This document shows, one piece after another, positions 1 through 9,114 of a DNA stretch of 64,000 nucleotides. The position numbers and the translations under genes are program-made. Source of the stretch: Rubrobacter taiwanensis (lineage in GTDB: Bacteria; Actinomycetota; Rubrobacteria; Rubrobacterales; Rubrobacteraceae); the NCBI RefSeq assembly GCF_004337705.1, contig NZ_SKBU01000015.1, forward strand, positions 300,686-364,685, given 5' to 3'. Numbering within the stretch: position 1 is the stretch's first letter; every line of letters starts with the position of its first letter. The notes beneath the pieces are model-generated. The model made no database searches. It was not told the DNA's origin and worked only from the letters and a program-made list of their open reading frames with translations.

Positions 1-650
1 AGGGCCGTGATCAGGACCCCGAGCAGGTCCGACCCGATCGCCACCGGTATGGGGACGAGCATCCACATCGTGACCAGCGGCACCATGAGAAACCCGCCCC
101 CGACCCCGAAGAGCCCCGAGGCGAAACCGACTATGAGCCCGATCACCACCCCCTTGCGCACATCTACATAGTAGGTGTAGCTCCGCCCGTGCAGCTCCCG
201 CACGCGCCTGAAAGAGAGCCAGCGCCCCCACCGCCCAGAGATCTTCGGCTCCTTCACTTCCCGGTCCTCTACCCGCGGCCCGAAGAGAAACCACAGCGCA
301 ACCCCGACTATCAGGAGGCCGAACGCTATCGTCAGAACGGCCCCCTCGAGCGCCGCGGCCACCTCGGCCCCGGCCTGAGCCGAGACCGCCGCAGCCAGCA
401 CGATCGAAGCCGCCAGAACCACATCCACCGTTCCCTGCCGCAGGTGCCTCAGGGCTCCCGAAGCCGCCGTAACCGCTATGTAAGCCAGGCTCGTCCCTAT
501 CGCTACCTTGATGTCCAGCCCCACCAGCGTCAGCAGCGGTACCAGAACGAACCCACCCCCCACCCCCAAAAGCCCCGAGAGAAGCCCCGTAACCGCCCCT
601 ATGGCCAGAAGCTCCAGAATGTGAGCCCAGGAAAACGGATCCCTCAGCAC
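1..650 (-). CDS. TauE/SafE-family anion exporter (partial, runs off left edge)
   Basis: Membrane protein of the TauE/SafE (UPF0721) family, which exports sulfite or other small sulfur and carboxylic anions. The C-terminal part lies outside the window. I translated the frame directly: a GTG at 650 follows an AAGGGGG ribosome site by eight bases. The glycine motif GLLSGLLGVGGGFVLVPLL lies near residues 20-40 and returns in similar form (GLFGVGGGFLMVPL) near residue 185, the two-repeat signature of the family, with hydrophobic segments between. It is the last visible gene of a minus-strand run holding a molybdopterin oxidoreductase and a sulfate-permease relic, so a sulfur-oxyanion export role fits. 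The substrate is inferred, not shown. Confidence 0.85.
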   Translation of the reverse strand, partial: MLRDPFSWAHILELLAIGAVTGLLSGLLGVGGGFVLVPLLTLVGLDIKVAIGTSLAYIAVTAASGALRHLRQGTVDVVLAASIVLAAAVSAQAGAEVAAALEGAVLTIAFGLLIVGVALWFLFGPRVEDREVKEPKISGRWGRWLSFRRVRELHGRSYTYYVDVRKGVVIGLIVGFASGLFGVGGGFLMVPLVTMWMLVPIPVAIGSDLLGVLITA

Positions 651-758
651 GGCCGGTCCCCCTTGTAATGTAACTCAAAAGTCACCGTTTGATACATTGG
701 AAAGAATATCACCGAAGAGGCATATAGTGTGCCGGCGGGTTATAGGAGATACCTTTAA

Positions 759-1565
759 CTATGAATCCGTTCTCTTTGACGGGGGGTGGCGCATCTCCTT
801 CAGGAGCGCGAGGGACTCCAGGGCCTCGCGGGTAGTGGCGAAGCGGGCCATGTCTCCCAGGCGGGTGGGCCAGCCGGCTCGCTCTATCTTCTCTCGCACG
901 GAGGGATTCATACCGGAGAAGAGGATCTCCATCCCCCGTTCGCGGCAGGCGAAGACCATCGATTCGAGCGTCCCGATGGCCGTCGCATCTATATCGCTTA
1001 CGGCGCGGCAGCTAACGACCACATACCGGGTCTCCGGCCGTTCCTTGATCCGGGCGGAGATCCACTGCGAGAGGTAGTTGGCGTTGGCGAAGTACAGCGG
1101 GGCCTCGAAGCGGGCGATCAGGACCCGGGGGTGCGTCACGACGCCCCTGCGCCGGACGTCCAGAAAGGCGTCGTTCTCGCGCGAGTAGCCCAGTTCGGTT
1201 ATCTGCGGCCGGGCCGAGCGGTGGACGAAGGCCAGCAGGGCGAACAAGACCCCCAGCATCAGGCCCTCCTCCACGCCGATGAGCAGCGTTGCGCCGCGCA
1301 GGAGGCCGAGCCCCAGCTGCATGGCCCCGGCCATCAGCGCGAGCAGCAGGGCCAGCCCCAGATATTCGCCGCTCTCGGGTTCGGCAATCGCCGAGAGTCC
1401 GGTGAAGGTCAGAAGCGAGACGATCGCTGCCGGCCCCACGGAGAGGTGGCGGGAGGAGCCGAAGAAGGCGTAGACGACCATCGGCACCGTGGAGGCGTAG
1501 AGTCCCGCTATCGGGGGCAGCCCGGCCAGAAGGGCGTAGGCCATGCCCTGGGGCACCAGCATCAC
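759..1565 (-). pseudogene. SulP sulfate permease relic with internal deletion (STAS domain intact)
   Basis: The N-terminal SulP motif ([20 protein letters not shown]) and a complete C-terminal STAS domain ([16 protein letters not shown] onward) are joined in one frame, but about 250 residues of the transport core are missing. The helix-3 sequence LGLGLLR runs straight into [18 protein letters not shown], which normally precedes the STAS domain. SulP proteins usually have about 550 residues; this frame has 268 from the ATG at 1565. The frame stays open upstream to about 1690 and encodes the conserved [19 protein letters not shown] start region, yet I find no ATG, GTG or TTG there. Lost start plus lost membrane core suggests a dead gene, although the STAS part could still be translated. 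It follows the molybdopterin oxidoreductase gene directly. Confidence 0.75.
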
Positions 1566-1696
1566 GGCCAGCGTGACACCGGATACGAGATCCCGTACCA
1601 GATCCCGGCGCTCGTAGCGGGGCAGCCAGCCTGCTATGGGGAGCAGGTCCCCCGCACGCCGCAGCGCTTCACGTCTCCCCGTCCGGGGCGCGCCCT

Positions 1697-4594
1697 CTAT
1701 TTCTTGTCAACCAGGTAGACCTCCCGGGCCGGCCGGTAGGGCCTGTCGAAGACCTCCGGGCGCCGGAGGCCGTTCTTCAAGGGGCCGGGGCGGGTCATCG
1801 CAAGCCACCGGCGGTAGACCTCCAGGCTCCTGGCCGTATCCACGTAGATATCGCCGTAGCGGTCTCCCTCGCGGGCCTTCTCCACGTAGACGGCCTGATG
1901 CCAGCAGTGCATCCCGCTTATCGGATCGGGGTGGACGGGGAAGGTGAGGTTTTGGTGCACTCCGCCGTCACTCCAGAAGATACGCCGGGTGTCGGGATCG
2001 GAGCTCTCGTAGGGGGCCGGCCCTTCCAGCTGCCGGAGTCTCCAGCCGCCCTCCTCCCGCGTGATGTCCACCAGTGAGTTGCTCCAGCGGTCCGCCCGGT
2101 CCTGCTTCCTGCGCCACCGGCCGAGGTGGTGCGAGCAAGCCACGACCCCGGGGGCGATGCCTTCGGTCACCCAGGCGTGGTTTACCGAGTAGCCGATCTC
2201 GGTCACAACGCGCACCAGATCCCCGGTCTCTATCCCGCGCTCTCCGGCGTCTTTGGGGTGTATCCAGAGCGGGTTCTTGTTGGAGATCTCGTTCAACCAC
2301 TTGGAGTTGCCGCTGCGCGTGTGGATGAGGGTCGGCAGGCGGAAGGTGGCGTTGAGGACGAGCTGTCCTTCCTCCAGGTTCTCCGGGTGCACGTGGCTCT
2401 TGATGTAGCCGGGGGTGGCGTGCTCCGGCCATCCCCAGGCCGCCATGGTCGGCGACCATATCTCCAGCTTGCCCGAGAGCGTGGGGAATCCCTCGCGCGG
2501 CCTGCCCGCAACCTGCACCCCCACGTGCGGGACGAGGCGGTTGGCCCGGATCACCCCCTGCGTGCGGCTCTCCTCGGTGGTGAGGGTGCCGTCCTCCTCG
2601 AGGCGCGCTCCCCTGACCTCCTCCTCGGAGAGCTCGCGCATGTTGCGCTCGTAGACTTCGTGCTGGATCTCGAACGCGCCGTAGCGGCGCATGTACTCCA
2701 GCGGCGAGAGCCCCTCCTCGGCGGCCCGTTCCGGAAGCCCGGGCACGGCGTTTTCGAAGATCCAGCGGTAGTACTCCTCCACCGTGAGCTTCTCTCCGGG
2801 CCGGTAGGGGCTCTCGAAGTGCTCGCGGATGCCCATCGAGCCGTCGGGGTCTATCCTCCAGGAGAGCTCGATCCAGAACTCATCGTCTTCCCACACCTCG
2901 CCGGGGTTGACCTCGTAGGTGTAGGTAAACTCCTCTCCCCGCCGGCGCGCCGCCTCTCTCAGTACGGGCTGCCTGAAGGAGAGCCACTTGCCCGAGTGCG
3001 TCTCCTGACTCATCAGGTCGTGCCGCTCCGGACCGTGCCCGAGGGGCAGCACGTAGTCCGCGAAGTAGGCGGTCTCGTTCCAGGTGGGGGTTAGGGCCGC
3101 GTGGCAGCCGATGTACTCCTCGTTCGTGAGCGCCTCGATCCATGCGAAGCCGTCCGGGTAGGTCCACACCGGGTTCAGCACGCGGGAGAAGTACACCTCC
3201 AGGCGGCCCCTGCCCTCCATCAAGAAGTAGGGCAAGAGGAAGCTCATCTCGTACTGGGCCAGCGGATATTCGTCCGGGTAGGTGAGCCTGTTCCACGCCT
3301 TCTGCGGCGGGGCCTCCTTCCAGAAATGCGGCAGCCACTTGTTCCAGCCGTTGGGGTTGGTGCCGCCGCGCCGGCCCCAGCTCCCGGTCAGTACGTTCAG
3401 GAAGACCAGACAGCGCGAGACCTGCCAGCCGCCCAGATTGGCCGCGGCCGCCGCCCGCCAGTTGTGGGCGGCCACGGCCGGCCGGGCGTGGCCGATCACG
3501 CGGGCGACCTCTACGATCTTCGCCGCCGGGATGCCGCACTCCTGCTCGGCGTACTGCGGCGTGAAGCGCGCGTAGTCCGCTCTGAGCGCCTCGATGAAGT
3601 TCTCGAACGTCCGCTCCCGGTCCGGATGCAGCTCCCGCATGTACTGGGGCCAGTTGGTCCAGTCCCTTATAAAATCCGCATCATAGAGCTCCTCGCGCAG
3701 GATCACGTACGCCATCGCCAGCAGCAGCGCCGGCTCGGTGCCGGGCCGGGCAGGCAGCCAGTAGTCGGCCATCGCAGCCGAGTTGGAGAGGCGGGGATCG
3801 ATGACGATGAGCTTCGCACCCTTCATCTTGCCCTCGATGATCCTCTGAGCGTGCGGGTTGAAGTAGTGGCCGCTCTCCAGATGAGAGCTGACGAGGATGG
3901 TCGCCCGGGCATTGGCGTAGTCGGGCGAGGGCCGGTCGAAGCCGCCCCACAGTTGGTAGCCGAAGCGCCCGGAGCTGGAGCAGACGTTGGTGTGCGAGTT
4001 GTGGGCGTCCACGCCCCACGCCCTGAAGACGCGCTCCATATGCTGGTGCTCGAAGCCGGGCCGTCCGACGTGGTACATCACCTCGTCGCGCCGGTCCTCC
4101 CGGATGGCCTTCCGGATACGCGCGGCGAGGTCTTCGAGCACCTCCTCCCAGGAGACGCGCTCCCACTCGCCGCCGCCGCGGGGCCCCTTGCGCTTCATGG
4201 GGTAGAGCACCCGCTCGGGGTCTTTGACCTGGTTTATGGTCGCCGGACCCTTGGCGCAGTTGCGCCCGCGGCTTCCCGGGTGCAGCGGGTGCCCCTCGAA
4301 CTTCCTTATCTCGCCGCTCTCTCTGTCTATGTAGGCCAGAAGCCCGCAGGCAGCCTCGCAGTTGAAGCAGACGGTGGGCACGATCTGGTAGCGCCGCTTC
4401 TGCCGCCGCGTCCAGCCGCGGGCCTCGTACTCCTCCCAGTCGTCCCACTTCCGGGGCGGCGGGTAGTCGACGAGGGCCGAACCGGGGACCAGACGCTCTG
4501 GCTCCTCCCCGGGCTGGTCGACGTTCGGGATCACCCCGAGCTTCGTGGCTATCCGCTCGATCAGGGACCTCTCGGGCTCTTTTCTGAGTGCCAT
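1697..4594 (-). CDS. Molybdopterin oxidoreductase, catalytic subunit (DMSO reductase superfamily, sulfur-oxyanion type)
   Basis: A 965-residue Mo-bisMGD enzyme. The N-terminal [4Fe-4S] ligands are Cys76, Cys79, Cys83 and Cys113 (CFNCEAAC, then RNCAKGP). The segment [11 protein letters not shown] puts Cys205 where the molybdenum ligand is expected in polysulfide/thiosulfate-type enzymes (inferred). A molydopterin-dinucleotide-binding C-terminal domain begins near [20 protein letters not shown]. There is no twin-arginine signal peptide: the N-terminus is [11 protein letters not shown]. The subunit should therefore stay in the cytoplasm, unlike PsrA or PhsA and like the sulfite dehydrogenase SoeA. 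The gene lies 21 bases after the fused electron-transfer/membrane subunit and before SulP and TauE/SafE genes. A cytoplasm-facing quinone-linked sulfite or sulfur-compound oxidoreductase is my best reading; tetrathionate or other substrates remain possible. Confidence 0.85.
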   Translation of the reverse strand: MALRKEPERSLIERIATKLGVIPNVDQPGEEPERLVPGSALVDYPPPRKWDDWEEYEARGWTRRQKRRYQIVPTVCFNCEAACGLLAYIDRESGEIRKFEGHPLHPGSRGRNCAKGPATINQVKDPERVLYPMKRKGPRGGGEWERVSWEEVLEDLAARIRKAIREDRRDEVMYHVGRPGFEHQHMERVFRAWGVDAHNSHTNVCSSSGRFGYQLWGGFDRPSPDYANARATILVSSHLESGHYFNPHAQRIIEGKMKGAKLIVIDPRLSNSAAMADYWLPARPGTEPALLLAMAYVILREELYDADFIRDWTNWPQYMRELHPDRERTFENFIEALRADYARFTPQYAEQECGIPAAKIVEVARVIGHARPAVAAHNWRAAAAANLGGWQVSRCLVFLNVLTGSWGRRGGTNPNGWNKWLPHFWKEAPPQKAWNRLTYPDEYPLAQYEMSFLLPYFLMEGRGRLEVYFSRVLNPVWTYPDGFAWIEALTNEEYIGCHAALTPTWNETAYFADYVLPLGHGPERHDLMSQETHSGKWLSFRQPVLREAARRRGEEFTYTYEVNPGEVWEDDEFWIELSWRIDPDGSMGIREHFESPYRPGEKLTVEEYYRWIFENAVPGLPERAAEEGLSPLEYMRRYGAFEIQHEVYERNMRELSEEEVRGARLEEDGTLTTEESRTQGVIRANRLVPHVGVQVAGRPREGFPTLSGKLEIWSPTMAAWGWPEHATPGYIKSHVHPENLEEGQLVLNATFRLPTLIHTRSGNSKWLNEISNKNPLWIHPKDAGERGIETGDLVRVVTEIGYSVNHAWVTEGIAPGVVACSHHLGRWRRKQDRADRWSNSLVDITREEGGWRLRQLEGPAPYESSDPDTRRIFWSDGGVHQNLTFPVHPDPISGMHCWHQAVYVEKAREGDRYGDIYVDTARSLEVYRRWLAMTRPGPLKNGLRRPEVFDRPYRPAREVYLVDKK

Positions 4595-4615
4595 TCTCTC
4601 TCCCTCCAGACTCTC

Positions 4616-6223
4616 TCAGGCGAGCGGGATGAGCTGCGGAGCCTCAACCCAGATATGCTCGGTTATGAGTATCCCCGCCAGGGCCAGAACGCCGGCCAGC
4701 GCGACGAGCCCCGGTACAGAGAGGAGGCTCCCGGCCAGAGCGAGCGCGATCGGCACGAGCGTCCCCAGCACCACCGAACCACCCCAGAAGAGAGCCCTGT
4801 AACGGCCTCTGTAGATCATCTCCGCCGCCCGCTCGGCGTCGCGGTCCGGATGCCTCACGCCCAGCTCGGCCCAGAACACGAAGAGCCCGACCAAGAGCCC
4901 CAGAACCAGAGTCGGCTCCAGCGCCACCCGCAGCGGCTGCAGACCCGGTACGAAGAACGAAGCGAGATAGAGCGCCGCCGCGCCGGCCACCGCCGCATGA
5001 GCGGCCATGTGCACCGGCAGCGCCGGGCTCTGCCAGAAGCTGCGCCCCCTGGCCTGCGCGAACAGGAACGCCGTGTACACCGCCGTCGCGGCCGCCAGGA
5101 TTACGAGCGGCCAGCTCAGAACCGCCGTCGCAACGCCGCCGGCTCCGAGAAGCTCCAGCACCGCCCACAGCGCTATAACCCCGCCGAACCCGGTGATTAT
5201 GTACGCCCCCTTCACCAGCCAGCTCCTCCACTGCGGCCGCAGGAGCACGTAGTGGAAGCGGTCGGGGCGGTCGAGGTCCAGGATGAGCAGGATGCCCGTC
5301 AGCGCCATGAACACGAGCCCCAGAACGGCCCCGGCCCACAGCGCGGAGCCGGCCACCCCAAACCCGAGTCCGGCCGCCAGGAACGGTATCGCGACCGCCC
5401 CGGAGGCTACGGCCTTGGTGAAGACGTACCCGGGCACCTCCTTGCCCCACATGACACCCTTGTTGGGCTCGTCGTAGGTGCGCCGGGCCCGCTCCGGCTG
5501 CGGCGCGGGCGGCGGATCCACCGAGTCCCTGCCGGGCTTCGTGCCCAGAGGGATGACGCCCTGAACCACCGAAGCGCTCCCGCCGCGCCCGTTCGGGGCG
5601 TGGTGTCCCACCCCGCGACGCTGATTGGACCACATGTAGTCCGATTGCACGGGCGCGTCCTCGGGCGTGAGCGCCGCCTCGTCGCCGTTGATGTAGAAGA
5701 GCTTCGGCTTCGTGCCCTTCTCCGGACGCCGGGCCGTCACCTTCTCACGGGCCAACAGCTGGCTGATCTCGCTCGCGGGATCGTCCATGTCGCCGCTGAT
5801 GATCGCGTGCTCCGGACAGACGTTGACACATGCCGGCTCGAGGCCCATGTCTACCCGGTGGGCACAGTAGTTGCACTTGGCCGCCGTGTGGCTCTCGGGA
5901 TCTATGTACAGCGCGTCGTAGGGACACGCCTGAGTGCACGCCTTGCAGCCGATACACCTCTCCCAGTTGAAGTCCACGATCCCATCTTCGCGCGTGTACA
6001 GCGCGGTCACCGGGCACGCCTCCACGCACGGAGCATCCGCGCAGTGGTTGCAGCGCATCACGTGAAAAGCCCGCTGGGAGTCCGGGAACTCCCCCTTCTC
6101 GATGTATTTCACCCAGGTGCGGTTCACCCCAACGGGAACCTCATGCTCGGCCTTGCACGCCACCGTGCAGGCGTGACAGCCGATGCATTTGCGGTTGTCT
6201 ATGATGAACCCGTAATTGGTCAC
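4616..6223 (-). CDS. Fused four-cluster ferredoxin / NrfD-type membrane subunit
   Basis: One chain combines two subunits that are usually separate (PsrB/SoeB-like and PsrC/NrfD/SoeC-like). Residues 1-200 carry four cysteine groups for [4Fe-4S] clusters: CIGCHACTVAC, CNHCADAPCVEAC, CIGCKACTQAC and CNYCAHRV...CVNVC. After a proline-rich linker, residues from about 260 form an NrfD-like domain with about eight hydrophobic helices, including DLDRPDRFHYVLLRPQWRSW. I chose the GTG at 6223 because AAGGAG lies nine bases upstream; an ATG at 6280 would add 19 residues without resemblance to the family. The protein should pass electrons between the molybdopterin subunit encoded just downstream and the membrane quinone pool. 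Confidence 0.88.
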   Translation of the reverse strand: MTNYGFIIDNRKCIGCHACTVACKAEHEVPVGVNRTWVKYIEKGEFPDSQRAFHVMRCNHCADAPCVEACPVTALYTREDGIVDFNWERCIGCKACTQACPYDALYIDPESHTAAKCNYCAHRVDMGLEPACVNVCPEHAIISGDMDDPASEISQLLAREKVTARRPEKGTKPKLFYINGDEAALTPEDAPVQSDYMWSNQRRGVGHHAPNGRGGSASVVQGVIPLGTKPGRDSVDPPPAPQPERARRTYDEPNKGVMWGKEVPGYVFTKAVASGAVAIPFLAAGLGFGVAGSALWAGAVLGLVFMALTGILLILDLDRPDRFHYVLLRPQWRSWLVKGAYIITGFGGVIALWAVLELLGAGGVATAVLSWPLVILAAATAVYTAFLFAQARGRSFWQSPALPVHMAAHAAVAGAAALYLASFFVPGLQPLRVALEPTLVLGLLVGLFVFWAELGVRHPDRDAERAAEMIYRGRYRALFWGGSVVLGTLVPIALALAGSLLSVPGLVALAGVLALAGILITEHIWVEAPQLIPLA

Positions 6224-6344
6224 ATCCAGACGCTCCTTCCCGGCAAACGGTCTCTGTGAGATGATGCTAGCAGCTCGCAAAAAGGAATTTAATAAGCAAA
6301 GTCCAAGGACACCATCGGTTCAGGCTATGGAACCGGGGCACATA

Positions 6345-6402
6345 CGTGCATCCCCTTTGGTTATAATCCCGTCTGACAGGACGGCCGTGGTTCGGGAGGA
6401 GA
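6345..6402 (+). promoter_or_regulatory. Promoter and strong ribosome site of the tandem USP gene
   Basis: A perfect -10 box TATAAT lies at 6362-6367, with no good -35 hexamer at the usual distance. GGGAGGAG stands just before the ATG at 6403. The stretch divides this gene from the oppositely transcribed molybdoenzyme operon. Confidence 0.6.
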
Positions 6403-7296
6403 ATGTTCGGCAGGATTCTGGTGGCGGTCGACGGCTCCGAGGCTTCCGACAAGGCGTTGAGGCGCTCGATTCAGGGGGCCAGGATACTCGGCAAGGAGCT
6501 GCACCTGATCAGCGTCTCGGAGCGCTCGGCGTTCTTCGGGGCTTTCGGCGGGGGCGGCGAGGAGGAGAATCTCTTCCGGCGGGGGATCGAGCGCGTCCTG
6601 GAGCGGGAGCGGGCCATAGCCGAGGCGGCCGGGGTGGAGATCGCCGGGGTGCACATCTTCGAGGGGAATGCGGCCGAGGAGATCGTGCGCCACGCCGAAG
6701 AGACCGGCTACGACTACATCGTGCTCGGGCGGCGCGGCGAAGGGTTGGCGATGCGCTTCCGGCTCGGCTCCACGACGCACAAGGTGGTAACCTACGCGCC
6801 CTGCCCGGTGGTGGTCGTACCCCGCCGGGAGGACCCGGAATCCGATCTGGGCCGGATCCTGGTAGCGGTAGACGGCTCCGAGTCCTCCGACAAGGCGCTC
6901 GCCCGGGCGATCGAGCTGGCCGCGGCCTGGGGGCGGTCGCTGCACGTCGTGGCCGTGGCCGAACGGCTGCCCGCCTACGTGACGACCTCCGGAGAGGCCG
7001 ACGTAGCTACCGAGCACCAGCGGCGCAACCTCTCGCGCGTGCTGGAGAAGGCCGGAGACAGAGCCCGGGCAAGCGGGGTCGAGGTGGAGGCCACACACCT
7101 GCTGGACGGCAACCCGGCCGATGCCATCGTCGGTCTGGCCGAGAAGATGGGCTACGACTTCATCGTGCTGGGCCGCCGCGGGCAGGGGCTCTCGCGGCGC
7201 TTCCGGCTGGGCTCGACCACCCACAAGGTCATCTCCTACGCCCCTTGCATGGTCGTGGTCGTCCCGCGCAGAGACCCGCCGCGGCCGGACTCCTAG
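6403..7296 (+). CDS. Tandem universal stress protein (two USP domains)
   Basis: Two UspA domains in one chain: residues 1-145 start GRILVAVDGSEASDKAL, and residues 150-297 start GRILVAVDGSESSDKAL. Each ends with the ATP-binding glycine/serine motif GRRGxGLxxRFRLGSTTHKV followed by PCxVVVVPRR, so both halves should bind ATP. The function is a general one in stress survival; no specific partner is evident. The ATG at 6403 has a strong GGGAGGAG site and a TATAAT -10 box about 40 bases upstream. The gene converges on the flavoprotein gene behind it, their stop codons overlapping by four bases. Confidence 0.92.
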   Translation: MFGRILVAVDGSEASDKALRRSIQGARILGKELHLISVSERSAFFGAFGGGGEEENLFRRGIERVLERERAIAEAAGVEIAGVHIFEGNAAEEIVRHAEETGYDYIVLGRRGEGLAMRFRLGSTTHKVVTYAPCPVVVVPRREDPESDLGRILVAVDGSESSDKALARAIELAAAWGRSLHVVAVAERLPAYVTTSGEADVATEHQRRNLSRVLEKAGDRARASGVEVEATHLLDGNPADAIVGLAEKMGYDFIVLGRRGQGLSRRFRLGSTTHKVISYAPCMVVVVPRRDPPRPDS

Positions 7297-8411
7297 CTCC
7301 GGAGCGCCCGCCAGCGCTCGAAGGCGGCCCCGAACTCCCGCCCGTACTCTTCGGAAGGCCCGCCGATAGAGACCGCGGCCCGCCCCTCCGGAGGCAGCCC
7401 CCCGGGATAGGAGAGCGAGATCTTGCTGTACCTGCCGCCCCCATGCCCGATATAACACTCGGGGCGCGGCAGATGCTCCTCCGGGGTCAGCCCCAACCGC
7501 TCCAGCACGGCGTCGGCCGCCGTGCGCCCGGCCGCCGACGCCGCGTCGGCAGCGCGCGGCAGCGGAGTCGCCGCCGCATCCCCGACGACGAAGAGCCCTC
7601 GCTCGGAGGTCTCGAAGACCGGAGAGACCTCGACGACCGGAGCCCCTCCGGGCAGCTCTCTTAACAGCGGAGAGCGGCCGTGCGGCGGCACCGCAAGCGC
7701 GAGATCGTAGGCCAGACTCTCACCGCCGGCCGAGCGCAGCTCCCGGCCATCCGCCGCTTCCAGATCCAGCTCAAACCCCGTCGCCAGCTCCACGCCGGCA
7801 TCGAGCAGCGCCCCCCGGATAAACCCGGAGACCCGCTCGCCGAGAGCGGCCAGCGGCTCCTCCTCCGGCGTGACCATAACCACCCGGATCCCTCCCCGCC
7901 CAAGCGAACGGTAGAGGTGAGAGAGCTGCATGGCAAGACCGTAGGGCGCCGGCGGACAGCGGTACGGCAGCGAGGATATGACCACCGCAACCACACCCTC
8001 CCGCAGCTCCCGCACGGCGCCGGCAGCCCGGGCAGCCCCGGCAGGATCCCAGAAAGCGTGCAGGCCGGGCCGCCGGGACAACGCCCCAGTCTCCAGATGC
8101 AGCCCCGGAGCGGCGATCACCGCATCAGCCTCCACTCGCCCCCCGCCGGAGAGCTCAACCCCGCCCCCGCAAAACCCCACGGCCTCGCCCACAACGAAGC
8201 GAACGCCCTCGATCCTAACCCCGGCACTCCAGTCATCTGCCCGCGAATCCCCGAGAGCCACCGGCACCGTGCCCGGTAGATACCAGACCCTCTCCTCCCG
8301 CTCGATAAGCACCAACTCCAGCCGGCCCCCGGCGCGCTCCCTGAGACGCCGGACCGCAGCCACGCCTCCAGGCCCCGCACCCGCTACCACAACCCGCCCC
8401 TCAAGACTCAT
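7293..8411 (-). CDS. FAD-dependent oxidoreductase, sulfide:quinone reductase / flavocytochrome c sulfide dehydrogenase-like
   Basis: A 372-residue flavoprotein. The FAD-binding Rossmann motif VVVAGAGPGGVAAVRRLRER is at the N-terminus, and a second nucleotide motif (FVVGDAAATPLPRAADAASA) near residue 290 binds the flavin end. The sequence YRCPPAPYGLAMQL matches the CPPxPYE site of flavocytochrome c sulfide dehydrogenase and SQR-like enzymes, and ECYIGHGGGRYSK near the C-terminus supplies another cysteine in the usual place. Sulfide or persulfide oxidation to the quinone pool is therefore likely. I chose the ATG at 8411 (GGAGG upstream) over one at 8552 that would add 47 unrelated residues. The divergent ArsR gene probably controls it. 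Confidence 0.8.
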   Translation of the reverse strand: MSLEGRVVVAGAGPGGVAAVRRLRERAGGRLELVLIEREERVWYLPGTVPVALGDSRADDWSAGVRIEGVRFVVGEAVGFCGGGVELSGGGRVEADAVIAAPGLHLETGALSRRPGLHAFWDPAGAARAAGAVRELREGVVAVVISSLPYRCPPAPYGLAMQLSHLYRSLGRGGIRVVMVTPEEEPLAALGERVSGFIRGALLDAGVELATGFELDLEAADGRELRSAGGESLAYDLALAVPPHGRSPLLRELPGGAPVVEVSPVFETSERGLFVVGDAAATPLPRAADAASAAGRTAADAVLERLGLTPEEHLPRPECYIGHGGGRYSKISLSYPGGLPPEGRAAVSIGGPSEEYGREFGAAFERWRALRS

Positions 8412-8552
8412 CCCCGCATACACCTCCCGGCTCGTCCGGTCATAGCGCTGGAGATACTTCAGGATACTATATGCCGTTATGACCGCGCAGCGATGCAGTG
8501 GTACAATGATAAAGTACACAAAGCAGGTAGGATTTGAGAGGCAGAGCAGCAC
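8412..8552. promoter_or_regulatory. Divergent promoter region, SQR-like gene / ArsR regulator
   Basis: On the minus strand TATAGT can serve as -10 for the flavoprotein gene. On the plus strand TACAAT (about 8502) can serve the ArsR gene. GATACTTCAG and GATACTATAT lie in tandem near 8453-8472 and could be half-sites for the regulator, but I see no strong palindrome. Confidence 0.35.
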
Positions 8553-8900
8553 ATGGTGATGAAGCAGAAAGAACAGCTCTCCGAGGCTGCGCTGGAGATG
8601 ATCGCGGCCCGTTTCAAGATACTCTCGGAGCCCATGCGCCTAAAGCTCGTCTACGCCCTGATGGACGGGGAGAAGACGGTCTCGGAGCTCATACGGGAGA
8701 CCGGCGGCCTGCAGGCCAATGTCTCGAAGCATCTCGGGATCCTGCTGGACGCCGGGATCGTCCGCCGCCGCAAGCAGGGCCTGCACGCCTACTACCGGGT
8801 TGCGGATGAGTCCATCTACGCCCTCTGCGATCTCGTTTGCAACTCCCTCCAGCACAGGCTCAGGACGAGTCTCAGGTCCCTCAACCCCGACCGGCGCTGA
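8553..8900 (+). CDS. ArsR-family winged-helix repressor
   Basis: A 115-residue ArsR/SmtB-type regulator. The recognition region LQANVSKHLGILLDAGIVRRRKQG (residues about 53-76) and the wing YYRVADESIYAL fit the family. It lacks the metal-binding CxC of the classic arsenic sensor but has Cys92 and Cys96 in the last helix, which could respond to sulfide, persulfide or oxidants. It diverges from the SQR-like gene, an arrangement known for sulfide-responsive ArsR proteins such as SqrR and BigR. The inducer is inferred from that context only. ATG at 8553 is the annotated start; ATG at 8559 is equally possible. Confidence 0.85.
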   Translation: MVMKQKEQLSEAALEMIAARFKILSEPMRLKLVYALMDGEKTVSELIRETGGLQANVSKHLGILLDAGIVRRRKQGLHAYYRVADESIYALCDLVCNSLQHRLRTSLRSLNPDRR

Positions 8901-9114
8901 TCCCGAACCATCCGGGCGGCTGCGGCAGATCCTCAACGCGGCTTCGTCCTGATCTCTGCTGCGACCTCCATGGGCATCCTCCGGTCCATCTCTCGGCAGA
9001 GATGCTCGGGGCGAGTAAGGCGCCAAGAGGAGTTGGGGGGTCTGATACTTCGAAGATTCCGCAGAGCCGTCTTGAGTCTCCGCGGCAGATGATATAACTT
9101 CCGTTCGCCCGGCT

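Noticed and set aside
3101-6259. A 1052-codon plus-strand open frame across the molybdoenzyme genes
   Set aside because: It is antisense to two well-conserved genes and is open only because of the high GC content; its translation is rich in Arg, Pro and Gly with no family resemblance.
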